A DNA stretch of 64,000 bases from Pseudomonas chlororaphis (lineage in GTDB: Bacteria; Pseudomonadota; Gammaproteobacteria; Pseudomonadales; Pseudomonadaceae), in the NCBI RefSeq assembly GCF_001921865.1, contig NZ_MSCT01000011.1:1-64000 (forward strand). Direction: 5' to 3'. Both the position numbers and the translations under genes were made by a program. Of the stretch, positions 52,043 through 59,251 are shown piece by piece (positions within the stretch are counted from its first letter, which is position 1; each line of letters opens with the position of its first letter). A model generated the notes under the pieces. The model ran no database searches. It saw only the letters and a program-made list of their open reading frames with translations, and had not been told where the DNA came from.

Positions 52043-53142
52043 CCCCCGAACTGGTGCCCGAGGCGCGCTTCGTGCTGACGTACCAACAGCGCAACATCAC
52101 CCGCAACATCAGCGAACACCTTCTGTCGCTGAGCTACATGGACTTCTTGTCTGGCCAGGCTGACAGCCTGGACGTCGAGCTGGAAGACACTGAGGGCAAA
52201 TGGCGCGATGCCTGGTATCCGGGACATGGCGATACCCTCGCACTGTCCATCGGCTGGGAGGGGCAGCCACTGCGCACCGTGGGCCGGTTTGAAATCGATG
52301 GCATCGAGCTGCGCTGCCCGGCGTCCTCGGTGACAATCCGCGCCCTGGGCACGGGCATCAACGGTTCGTTGCGTACGCCCGAACACAAGGCCTACGAAAA
52401 TACGACCTTGGATGCCGTGGCCAAGCAGGTGGCGACACGTCAGGGGCTAGAGCTGATCGGCAGCATCGAGCCGATCAAGCTCGACCGGCTGACACAACAG
52501 GAGTCTGATCTGGAGTTTCTGCGTAACCTAGCGGGCGAGTACGACTATGCGTTCAAGGTGACCGGCAAGCGCATGGTGTTCCATGCCATCAGCGAGCTGG
52601 TCAAGGGCGCCCCGGTCGCATCCCTGGTGCTGGGAGACCTGGCAAACGTCACGCTGCGCGATCAGATCCGCGAAGTACCGAAGGCCGTTGAGGTCAAGCA
52701 CAAGGAGCCGGCGACCAAAAAGCTGATCTCGTACACCATCGTCAATGGTGAAACAGTCGCGGTGCCGAGCAGCTCCAGCAAGGCCACGACCAGCGGCGAC
52801 ACAAAGAAGAAGCGCAAGCGCAGTGCCTCGGCCGACGAGGCCAAGGCGAAAGCCAAAGCCGAGCTGGCCAAGGCCAACCGCGACCGCACAACAGGTGCCT
52901 GGACCGCCATGGGGCGGCCCAACCTGGTCAGTGGCAACATCGTGACGCTGGCAGCGGCCGGCAAGCTCGGCGGCAACTACCTGATCACCTCAGCCCGGCA
53001 TGAAATGACCCGCAGCGGCGGCTACATCGTCGACCTTAAGACGTGCCGCGTTTCGGCGCCCTCGATCTCGATGAACCAGAACAGCACGAAGCCCGACTTG
53101 GCGCTGTCGACCTACGGCATTAAGAAAGAGGCAACAGCCTGA
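52030..53142 (+). CDS. Phage late control D-type protein (gpD, baseplate hub)
   Basis: A 370-residue gpD-family protein read from GTG 52030. It has SYMDFLSGQADSLDVELEDT and GTGINGSLRTPEHKAYE. A Lys/Ala-rich linker (KKKRKRSASADEAKAKAKAE) splits the C-terminal domain. It forms the baseplate hub, corresponding to T4 gp27. Confidence 0.9.
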   Translation: MDAITPELVPEARFVLTYQQRNITRNISEHLLSLSYMDFLSGQADSLDVELEDTEGKWRDAWYPGHGDTLALSIGWEGQPLRTVGRFEIDGIELRCPASSVTIRALGTGINGSLRTPEHKAYENTTLDAVAKQVATRQGLELIGSIEPIKLDRLTQQESDLEFLRNLAGEYDYAFKVTGKRMVFHAISELVKGAPVASLVLGDLANVTLRDQIREVPKAVEVKHKEPATKKLISYTIVNGETVAVPSSSSKATTSGDTKKKRKRSASADEAKAKAKAELAKANRDRTTGAWTAMGRPNLVSGNIVTLAAAGKLGGNYLITSARHEMTRSGGYIVDLKTCRVSAPSISMNQNSTKPDLALSTYGIKKEATA

Positions 53143-53693
53143 TGGGCATTGAACTGGAGTACGGCGAAGTCAGCGCCGTGGACTACGTGACTTGTCGTAT
53201 CCGGGTGCGCCTGGACGACCGGGACGGCGTCGAAAGCTTCTGGCTCAACGTGCCCCAGCGCAACACCCAGGCCACACAGCGCCGGCCGTTGATGCCGGAG
53301 TTGAATGAGCAGGTCGCGGTGCTGCTGGACGCTGACGGTGTGGGTGGCGTTTACCTGGGCGGGATCTATTCAACAGCCGAGCCGCCGCCCGTGGTCGACG
53401 AGAACACCGACTATGTGCGGTTCAGTGATGGGACGGTCTCAACCTACGACCGTGCGGTTGGGGTGATGACGTTGGATTGTGTGGGGGAGCTGCTGTTGAA
53501 GTGCGGTCGGAACATCACCGTCGAAGCCGGTGAACCGGTGGTGGTTAAGGCACCCTCGGCGACTCTGGACATCCCGCAGGTCACCCTCAATGGCAACCTG
53601 CAGGTGAACGGTGATGTGAGTGTGAATGGCAACATCAACGCGACAGGGACTGTCCTCGATGTCGGCGGCAACTCGAACCACCACAGCCACTAA
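53142..53693 (+). CDS. Baseplate assembly protein V (spike)
   Basis: A 183-residue gpV-like protein. The N-terminal OB fold (VTCRIRVRLDDRDGVESFWL, LMPELNEQVAVLLDADGVGG) is followed by a beta-helical needle and ends NSNHHSH, the iron-binding HxH tip of phage spikes. It punctures the host outer membrane. The stop overlaps the stop of the leftward DUF4145 gene. Confidence 0.9.
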   Translation: MGIELEYGEVSAVDYVTCRIRVRLDDRDGVESFWLNVPQRNTQATQRRPLMPELNEQVAVLLDADGVGGVYLGGIYSTAEPPPVVDENTDYVRFSDGTVSTYDRAVGVMTLDCVGELLLKCGRNITVEAGEPVVVKAPSATLDIPQVTLNGNLQVNGDVSVNGNINATGTVLDVGGNSNHHSH

Positions 53694-54349
53694 GATGTTT
53701 TAGCCTCGTCGCGCTTAGCAATGGCTGCTAGGGCTCCAGCTGGCAAGCTGTTGAAGCGTTCGGCTATTTGTTTTGGTCGAGCAATCAACTCCTCTACGAT
53801 CAAATTGATCATCTCAAACATAATCGTAACGTGCTCAGGGCTGTCCTCAAGAGACATCTCGCCAGGATGCACGGCCTGATTACCTGTAACACGTACGAGG
53901 TCCAATGCCTGCTGAACTTGGGGAGCAAGCCCTCTCTGTACAAGAAGTTTGATGTCGTCATTGATGTTTTTCCCTTCTCCCCCTAAGTGCAAACAGAGCT
54001 TTTGCAATGCCAGCCGGAGCAAGGCTGCCGAGCCTCTGGGGGACTGGCCTGATATCTCACGGGCTTCATTAAAGTCCTTTTTGCACTCATCAGGCAGGTC
54101 GGCGTGAGGCATAGGGGCGTTCACAGACGAAGGTAAAATCATAACCCCTTCTTTCGTTTCACCATTCCCCATCCAAAGGCTGAATTCTTGACAGTGATCG
54201 CAATAGCATTGGTGAAACTCAGTGCTCCCATAACCTCGACTCATTCCCCAGAAAGTCCTTAGGGGATACCAGCTCATTGTTGTTAGAACCCCACAAAAAA
54301 CGCAGGTAAAGGCCTTCTCTCCGAAGGTTGGGTGAACATATTTCGACAT
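53690..54349 (-). CDS. DUF4145 domain protein, cargo (leftward)
   Basis: A 219-residue protein. N-terminal zinc-ribbon-like cysteine pairs (FTCVFCG, QCYCDHCQ) are followed by the DUF4145 core: GSAALLRLALQKLCLHLGGE, NINDDIKLLVQRGL and VRVTGNQAVHPGEMSLEDSP. DUF4145 also occurs in restriction-related proteins and is common as cargo in Mu-like prophages. It is AT-richer than its neighbours, opposite in strand to the late genes, and has AAGGGAAA before its ATG. Own promoter probably at 54350-54420. Confidence 0.8.
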   Translation of the reverse strand: MSKYVHPTFGEKAFTCVFCGVLTTMSWYPLRTFWGMSRGYGSTEFHQCYCDHCQEFSLWMGNGETKEGVMILPSSVNAPMPHADLPDECKKDFNEAREISGQSPRGSAALLRLALQKLCLHLGGEGKNINDDIKLLVQRGLAPQVQQALDLVRVTGNQAVHPGEMSLEDSPEHVTIMFEMINLIVEELIARPKQIAERFNSLPAGALAAIAKRDEAKTS

Positions 54350-54396
54350 TGAACATTTCCCTTTACGTTCGGTTGGTCGTTGGCCAGCAGATTACC

Positions 54397-54417
54397 CTCT
54401 TTAAACTCGATTAAAAG
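54397..54417 (+). promoter_or_regulatory. 21-bp late element, copy 4 (before baseplate/fibre unit)
   Basis: Identical to the other copies. It lies 48 bp upstream of the leftward DUF4145 start and 33 bp before the baseplate W gene start. Its last bases take part in a hairpin AAAAGCCT-N8-AGGCTTTT. Confidence 0.7.
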
Positions 54418-54449
54418 CCTACGTCAGCAGGCTTTTGCATTATGGGCGC

Positions 54450-54830
54450 ATGACGACGCCTATCTCTTACACCAGCATCACCGCCGCCCTCTGGCAGCCC
54501 GCACTCGGTACATCCGGGGCGGTGGTCGAGGGCCTGCGCGATATCGATCAGTCCATTCGGATCATCCTCACCACACCCAAGGGTGCCGATACTCACCGGC
54601 CGGACTTCGGCAGTGACCTGCATCTCTATATCGACTGGCCTGTCAACCGAGTGGCCCCGCACCTGGTGCGGGAAACGGTCGATGCTCTTCGCCGTTGGGA
54701 AACTCGTATCTCCGTTGTTCAGGTGCAGGTGCAGATTGAAGGGTCGCAGGTCACGGTACGGGTGCAATGGCGTGTCGCGGATGGTGTCGCCCAATTGACC
54801 ACCGAGGTGTCCTATGCGCGAGCTGCCTAA
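54450..54830 (+). CDS. Baseplate protein W (GPW/gp25 family)
   Basis: A 126-residue protein with VVEGLRDIDQSIRIILTTPK, HRPDFGSDLHLYID and VQVQVQIEGSQVTVRVQW. This is the gp25-like lysozyme-fold protein that nucleates sheath assembly. Start taken at ATG 54450 rather than an earlier TTG. Overlaps gpJ. Confidence 0.9.
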   Translation: MTTPISYTSITAALWQPALGTSGAVVEGLRDIDQSIRIILTTPKGADTHRPDFGSDLHLYIDWPVNRVAPHLVRETVDALRRWETRISVVQVQVQIEGSQVTVRVQWRVADGVAQLTTEVSYARAA

Positions 54831-55935
54831 ACCCGTCTTTGTCGAGATCGACCCGGCCGCGACCGAGGCCGCCCTGATTGCTCGCTATGAAGCCAAGTCG
54901 GGGAAAACGTTGTATCCCGCCCAGGTTGAGCGGCTTTTCATCGACCAGGTCGCCTACGCCCAGACTCGCCTGCAGATGGCTATTCAGAATGCCGGCGAGC
55001 AATCACTGGTGCGTTTCGCAACAGCCCCCATCTTGGATTACCTGGGTGAACTAGTTGCAACTCCCAGGCTGTTGGCTGCGCCAGCACGTTGCCCGATCCG
55101 CTTCAGTATGCCGGCCGCAGTTCTGCAGCCACTGCTGATACCGGCTGGCACTCGGGTCAGTACTCAGGACGCCAAGATCACATTCCTGACTGACCAGGAT
55201 GCAATCATTCCAGTTGGCCAGGCCCAGGTTGCAGTCACAGCGACCTGTCTCGCGGCCGGGGTGGTCGGCAACGGTTGGGCCGTTGGCCAGATCAGCAGCA
55301 TCGGTAACTCACCCGCATCGGGCATGACGGCGATCAACACCGGCATCACCGCCGATGGTGCCGAGGACGAAGATGACGACCGTTACCGCGAACGGATCAT
55401 TCTGGCTCCTGAGGCTTTCAGCAATGCCGGCAGTCGTGGTGCGTATCGCTACCACGCGCTAGCGGTGCATCAGTCGATAATCGATGTCGCCGTTCATGGG
55501 CCGGATGATGGTCAACTAGATGGCCATGTAGCTTTGTTCCCGCTTACCAACAGCGGCCTGCCTTCGGCCGATCTGCTGCAGCAGATCAAGAGCCAGGTCT
55601 CTGGTGAAAAGCTGCGCCCGCTATGCGACACCGTGCACGCTCTTGCACCTACCGAAGTGACCTACGCGATCAAGGCGCGCTTGACCTTCTACGCAAATAC
55701 AGATCGAGCCGAAGCGATGAGGGCAGCCAGGGCAGCCGCCGAGGCGTATGTGGTTGAGCGTCGTGCAGGGCTCGGGCGCGATCTTGTCCCTGAGCAAATC
55801 ACCGCTCTGCTGCAGGGGAATGGCGTCTATCGCGCAGAGCTGGAGCTGCCCGGCGCGTTGCGCGAGCTGCAGAGTAATGAGTGGGCAAATAACACCTCGG
55901 TCCTGCTAGAGGATGCTGGGGTGGCTTATGGCTGA
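54814..55935 (+). CDS. Baseplate protein J-like
   Basis: A 373-residue gpJ-family protein (AYAQTRLQMAIQNAGEQSLV, PILDYLGELVATPRL, EDEDDDRYRERIILAPEAFS). It forms the baseplate wedges with W and I. It overlaps both neighbours. Confidence 0.92.
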   Translation: MRELPKPVFVEIDPAATEAALIARYEAKSGKTLYPAQVERLFIDQVAYAQTRLQMAIQNAGEQSLVRFATAPILDYLGELVATPRLLAAPARCPIRFSMPAAVLQPLLIPAGTRVSTQDAKITFLTDQDAIIPVGQAQVAVTATCLAAGVVGNGWAVGQISSIGNSPASGMTAINTGITADGAEDEDDDRYRERIILAPEAFSNAGSRGAYRYHALAVHQSIIDVAVHGPDDGQLDGHVALFPLTNSGLPSADLLQQIKSQVSGEKLRPLCDTVHALAPTEVTYAIKARLTFYANTDRAEAMRAARAAAEAYVVERRAGLGRDLVPEQITALLQGNGVYRAELELPGALRELQSNEWANNTSVLLEDAGVAYG

Positions 55936-56509
55936 GCAACAGCTACCGCCAGCCCTGGCGGGTGATCAGCGCTTCGCGTTGCTCTGTGAGCTGCTCACCG
56001 AGACGTTTGACAGTCTCGATATCAACGCAATGTTGGTGTACCTGGTCGACCTGGTGAAGCCGCAACTGTTGCCCGTTCTGGCTGATCAGTTCTCGCTCAT
56101 CGACGAGGCCGCATGGCTGCTGGCCGAGTCTGATGATGCCAAGCGCAGCTTGATCAAAGGCTCGGCCGAGTTACATCGACATAAGGGAACGCCCTGGGCA
56201 ATCCGCGAGGTTATCCGCCTGCTGGGCTTCGGCGAGGTGACGATCCAGGAAGGGATGGGCAACCAGGTCCGCAATGGTTCCATCACTCGTAATGCCACCT
56301 ATGTCCATGGCGATCCAACCGCCTGGGCGCGCTATCGCGTCGTTCTAAAACGCGTCATCACAAACGACCAGGCCGCGCTGATGCGCCGCCTTCTTCTTTC
56401 CGTCGCCCCTGCGCGCTGCCGCCTGGTGTCTCTCGACTATCAGGAAGTCGCGATCCGGCACAACGGCGTTGCACGTCGCGACGGTCAATACAACCGTGGG
56501 AGCAGCTAA
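55928..56509 (+). CDS. Phage tail protein I
   Basis: A 193-residue protein of the P2 gpI family (LPVLADQFSLIDEAAWLLAE, HKGTPWAIREVIRLLGFGEV). Baseplate wedge, fibre attachment. Started at ATG 55928, overlapping gpJ. Confidence 0.9.
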   Translation: MAEQQLPPALAGDQRFALLCELLTETFDSLDINAMLVYLVDLVKPQLLPVLADQFSLIDEAAWLLAESDDAKRSLIKGSAELHRHKGTPWAIREVIRLLGFGEVTIQEGMGNQVRNGSITRNATYVHGDPTAWARYRVVLKRVITNDQAALMRRLLLSVAPARCRLVSLDYQEVAIRHNGVARRDGQYNRGSS

Positions 56510-57813
56510 TGGCCGATCTACCAGAACCAATTGAATGGACGCCCGGCGTCTATCAGCTCGAAACCTCTGATCCTGTCCTCGGTGGCCCCGAGGGCATCGA
56601 CAACCTGCAGGCCAAACAACTGGCGAGCCGTACACAGTGGCTCAAGGACCAGATCGAAAAGGTCATCAGCGGCGTAACCTCTATCGGTAAGGCCGTACAG
56701 CTGGCAACAGCCCGGACATTCACGCTTTCGGGAGCCGCCACCGGCAGTGCGTCGTTTGACGGTACAGCAAATGCCAACATCGTTGTCACGTTGGCCAACA
56801 GTGGGGTCGCTGCAGGCACGTATCCGAAGGTCCAGGTCAACGTAAAGGGCTTGGTAACAGGTGGTGCGGCCCTCGTTGCTTCAGATATACCTTCCCTGGA
56901 CTGGTCGAAGATCACCAGCGGCAAGCCAACCACTACGGATGCTTACGGCATTACAGGTGGCTCACTTACCGAAAACCTCAGGATGGTAGGCGCCAGGAGT
57001 ATTGATGTGATGGCGTCAGCTACATCCTCCTGGGCGGCGGGACTGCACGCCCGTAACCTGTCGGGCGACGCCGTCCTCGGTGGATTCGGCGCCTGGGGGA
57101 ACGGAGATACGCTGCGGTGTCTTTACGTGGGGTTGAGCACCTCGCCTTGGGAATTTGGCAACGGCATCCGTGTACAGTCAGACGGCGTTTACATCGCTGG
57201 TCCGTTGACTGCCAACGGTGGCGGATTGACCAATGTGCCGTTCGGCAGCCTGGCTGGCACTCCCAACAACCTCGGCGGCTACGGCGTCGCCTTCGCAAGT
57301 CAGTCCGAAGCAGAGGCCGGGGCAGACACTAACAAGCCTATGAACGCGCTACGTGTGTTTCAGGCGATTGCTGCCAAGGTCATCCAGTCGACGGAGAGCG
57401 TCCTGGGCATAGCGCGTATTGCTACGCAGACGCTGGTCAATGCTGGGGCCGACGACTCAACAATCGTGACACCCAAAAAGCTGCGGATGGGCTTTGCAAT
57501 AATGCTCGCCCCAACTGGATACATCGCGTTGCCGGTTTGGCTGGGAGGGCTGATTTTTCAGTGGGGCATTGCGTCAAACGTCCCGGTTGCAACAGCGGGG
57601 GGAGGTTCTCAAGGGCCGACACGAGACGTATCTCTTCCACTGGCTTTCCCAAACGACACCTTCCGTATTGTTGCGTCCATGAACTTTCCGAACATGATTA
57701 CCGCAAGCGCGTTCACGCCCGGGGCAGCGTTCATATCAAAGTCTGTTATTCGTCTGCAGAACAATTACACATCATCCGCCGGCGAAATCAGCTGGTTGTG
57801 TGTTGGCTACTAA
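56509..57813 (+). CDS. Tail fibre protein
   Basis: A 434-residue fibre. N-terminal attachment part WTPGVYQLETSDPVLGGPEG, then repeats of the fibre shaft type (ATARTFTLSGAATGSASFDG, AGTYPKVQVNVKGLVTGG) and a C-terminal host-binding region (LPVWLGGLIFQWG...). It recognises the host surface. Only one fibre set and no invertase were seen, unlike Mu's invertible G segment. Confidence 0.88.
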   Translation: MADLPEPIEWTPGVYQLETSDPVLGGPEGIDNLQAKQLASRTQWLKDQIEKVISGVTSIGKAVQLATARTFTLSGAATGSASFDGTANANIVVTLANSGVAAGTYPKVQVNVKGLVTGGAALVASDIPSLDWSKITSGKPTTTDAYGITGGSLTENLRMVGARSIDVMASATSSWAAGLHARNLSGDAVLGGFGAWGNGDTLRCLYVGLSTSPWEFGNGIRVQSDGVYIAGPLTANGGGLTNVPFGSLAGTPNNLGGYGVAFASQSEAEAGADTNKPMNALRVFQAIAAKVIQSTESVLGIARIATQTLVNAGADDSTIVTPKKLRMGFAIMLAPTGYIALPVWLGGLIFQWGIASNVPVATAGGGSQGPTRDVSLPLAFPNDTFRIVASMNFPNMITASAFTPGAAFISKSVIRLQNNYTSSAGEISWLCVGY

Positions 57814-57824
57814 GGGAGGTATCA

Positions 57825-58262
57825 ATGGCAATCTTTTATCACCTGCCGTCGCGCAGCTTTCTTGACACTGCAATTTATTCGGCAAAGAGCATTCCGACGG
57901 ACGCCGTTGAAATCACCAGGGCCGAGCAAATGTTGTTGCTGGCTGGCGAGGCTCGCGGCCAGGACATTGCTATTGGTGACAATGGCCGGCCGGCTTTGGT
58001 CGATCCAGCGCCAGACCCTGGTGCGATAGCGAATCAGGAACGTTGGTGGCGAGACGAAGAACTTGAGCGCGTGAAGTGGTTGCGGGAGCGGCACCGCGAC
58101 GAGCTTGAGCTGGGCATCTCGCTCAGCCTGACCACCGCCCAATACAGCGAGCTGCTTGCATACATGCAACAGCTACGTGACTGGCCACAGTCGGCCAACT
58201 TTCCTGATACCGCGCATCGTCCAGTTGAACCAAGCTGGATCGCAGAGCAGGAGGACGTATAG
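57825..58262 (+). CDS. Tail fibre assembly-type protein
   Basis: A 145-residue protein with a strong GGGAGG before its ATG. It starts MAIFYHLPSRSFLDTAIY, has an EITRAEQMLLLAGEARGQDI segment and a helical C-terminus with QYSELLAYMQQLRDWP, typical of fibre chaperone proteins encoded after fibre genes. It is the last gene of the prophage. Confidence 0.78.
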   Translation: MAIFYHLPSRSFLDTAIYSAKSIPTDAVEITRAEQMLLLAGEARGQDIAIGDNGRPALVDPAPDPGAIANQERWWRDEELERVKWLRERHRDELELGISLSLTTAQYSELLAYMQQLRDWPQSANFPDTAHRPVEPSWIAEQEDV

Positions 58263-58391
58263 GAGGTCGAAGGCTGACGATTCAGCCGTCATGGCTGGAT
58301 GGATCGTTTTGATATTCTGTTGCAGCAGATGCAAAAAATATCGATGCCATTTATCTCGCTTCAGGGCGTGAGTTTTTCGCGCCCGGCATCA
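58263..58391 (+). other. Prophage right end
   Basis: 129 bp without a gene. It ends with GGCATCA at 58391. ATTTATCTC at 58349-58357 is the inverse of GAGATAAAT at the left end (starting 34 bp from this end, 11 bp from the other), probably a transposase-binding site. Confidence 0.75.
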
Positions 58392-58397
58392 GTATGC
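58392..58397. repeat. Target-site duplication GTATGC, right copy
   Basis: Repeats 21515-21520. It contains an ATG at 58394 that opens an in-frame upstream extension of the EAL gene, which in the uninterrupted host already existed. Confidence 0.85.
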
Positions 58398-58423
58398 CAC
58401 CTCAGCTGGCGACCGAGGCGACC

Positions 58424-59251
58424 ATGCCCAACCTATCTCTTGCTCTCCCCGACTGCACTCATCCCCTCCCCTTGCCGCCCTCGGTCGCGCGACGTGCGCT
58501 GTTCGACAACGAGTTCGTGGCGTTCTATCAGCCGAAGGTGCGGATCGATACCGGCCAACTGGTCGGGGTGGAGGTCCTTGCCCGTTGGAATCGCCCGCGG
58601 CAAGGACTCGTGTCGCCGGCCGATTTCCTGCCGGCCCTGGAAAACCTGGGGTTACTGGACGAGCTGTTCCAGCGGATGCTGGTCCAGGCACTGGAGATGC
58701 GCCGCAACCTGCTCGCCCAAGGGGTCGAACTGGACCTCGCCTTCAATGTGCATCCCGACCAGTTGCAGCAGGCAGGTTTCGCCAACGGCCTTCAGCAGCG
58801 GCTCAAGCAGCAGGGATGCCCCGCCCATGCCGTCACCCTGGAAATACTCGAAACCGCCGCGATCGAGTCATCCGGGGCGAGCTTCAAGAACCTGCTGTTG
58901 CTCAGGCTGATGGGCGCCACTGTCTCGATGGATGATTTCGGTAGCGGTTTTTCCTCGTTGCAAAGGCTGTGTGAATTGCCCTTCAACGAAATCAAGCTCG
59001 ATGCCTCGTTCCTGCGCCAACTCGACAGCAACGCCAAGGCGCGCGCAGTGATCCAGGGCACGGTGAAGCTCGCTGGGGCCTTGCAGATCCGGCTGGTGGT
59101 CGAAGGCCTGGAGACACCTCAGCAGCTGACACAACTTCTGGCGCTGGGCTGCAACACCGCCCAGGGCTACCTCCTCGCCCGCCCCATGCCGGCGCAGAAA
59201 TTCATCAACTTCTGCCTGCACCACAGCCCTTCGAGCATCGCGAGCCTGTGA
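58424..59251 (+). CDS. EAL-domain c-di-GMP phosphodiesterase (stand-alone)
   Basis: A 275-residue protein that is almost entirely one EAL domain, without a receiver or sensor domain. Signature is E-V-L in place of E-A-L (Glu50), with Asn108, Glu140, Asp170-Asp171 (SMDDFGSGFS), Lys191 (IKLD), Glu228 (VVEGLE) and Gln247 present, so it should hydrolyse c-di-GMP. ATG 58424 has GAGG five bases upstream and is preferred over the in-frame ATG at 58394. It is coupled to the BvgS-type kinase by GTGA. The prophage ends only 33 bp upstream, so the native promoter is lost. Confidence 0.88.
   Translation: MPNLSLALPDCTHPLPLPPSVARRALFDNEFVAFYQPKVRIDTGQLVGVEVLARWNRPRQGLVSPADFLPALENLGLLDELFQRMLVQALEMRRNLLAQGVELDLAFNVHPDQLQQAGFANGLQQRLKQQGCPAHAVTLEILETAAIESSGASFKNLLLLRLMGATVSMDDFGSGFSSLQRLCELPFNEIKLDASFLRQLDSNAKARAVIQGTVKLAGALQIRLVVEGLETPQQLTQLLALGCNTAQGYLLARPMPAQKFINFCLHHSPSSIASL

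Larger units (their letters stand above)
21521..58391. mobile_element. Complete Mu-like transposable prophage, BcepMu/B3-type layout (36,871 bp)
   Basis: The element starts TGTTTAGG and ends GGCATCA, obeying the TG...CA rule, and is flanked by a 6-bp direct repeat. It carries a D35E transposase and MuB-like ATPase in a leftward early operon, a rightward repressor, and a full rightward set of lysis, packaging, head, contractile tail, baseplate and fibre genes. Leftward transposition genes and a BcepMu gp16-like gene put it near BcepMu and B3 rather than Mu itself. The capsid is of lambda type. No essential late gene is visibly broken, so it may be inducible. Four blocks of non-virion cargo genes are present. 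Confidence 0.95.

Noticed and set aside
33006..54417. The 21-bp elements as terminators or insertion-sequence scars
   Set aside because: They have no GC stem with a T run, no target duplication, and all sit upstream of coding units with identical sequence.
56509..58262. Invertible fibre segment as in Mu
   Set aside because: No inverted repeats, alternate fibre genes or invertase were found.
58394..58423. ATG in the target duplication as the EAL start
   Set aside because: It has no ribosome site; GAGG with proper spacing precedes the ATG at 58424.
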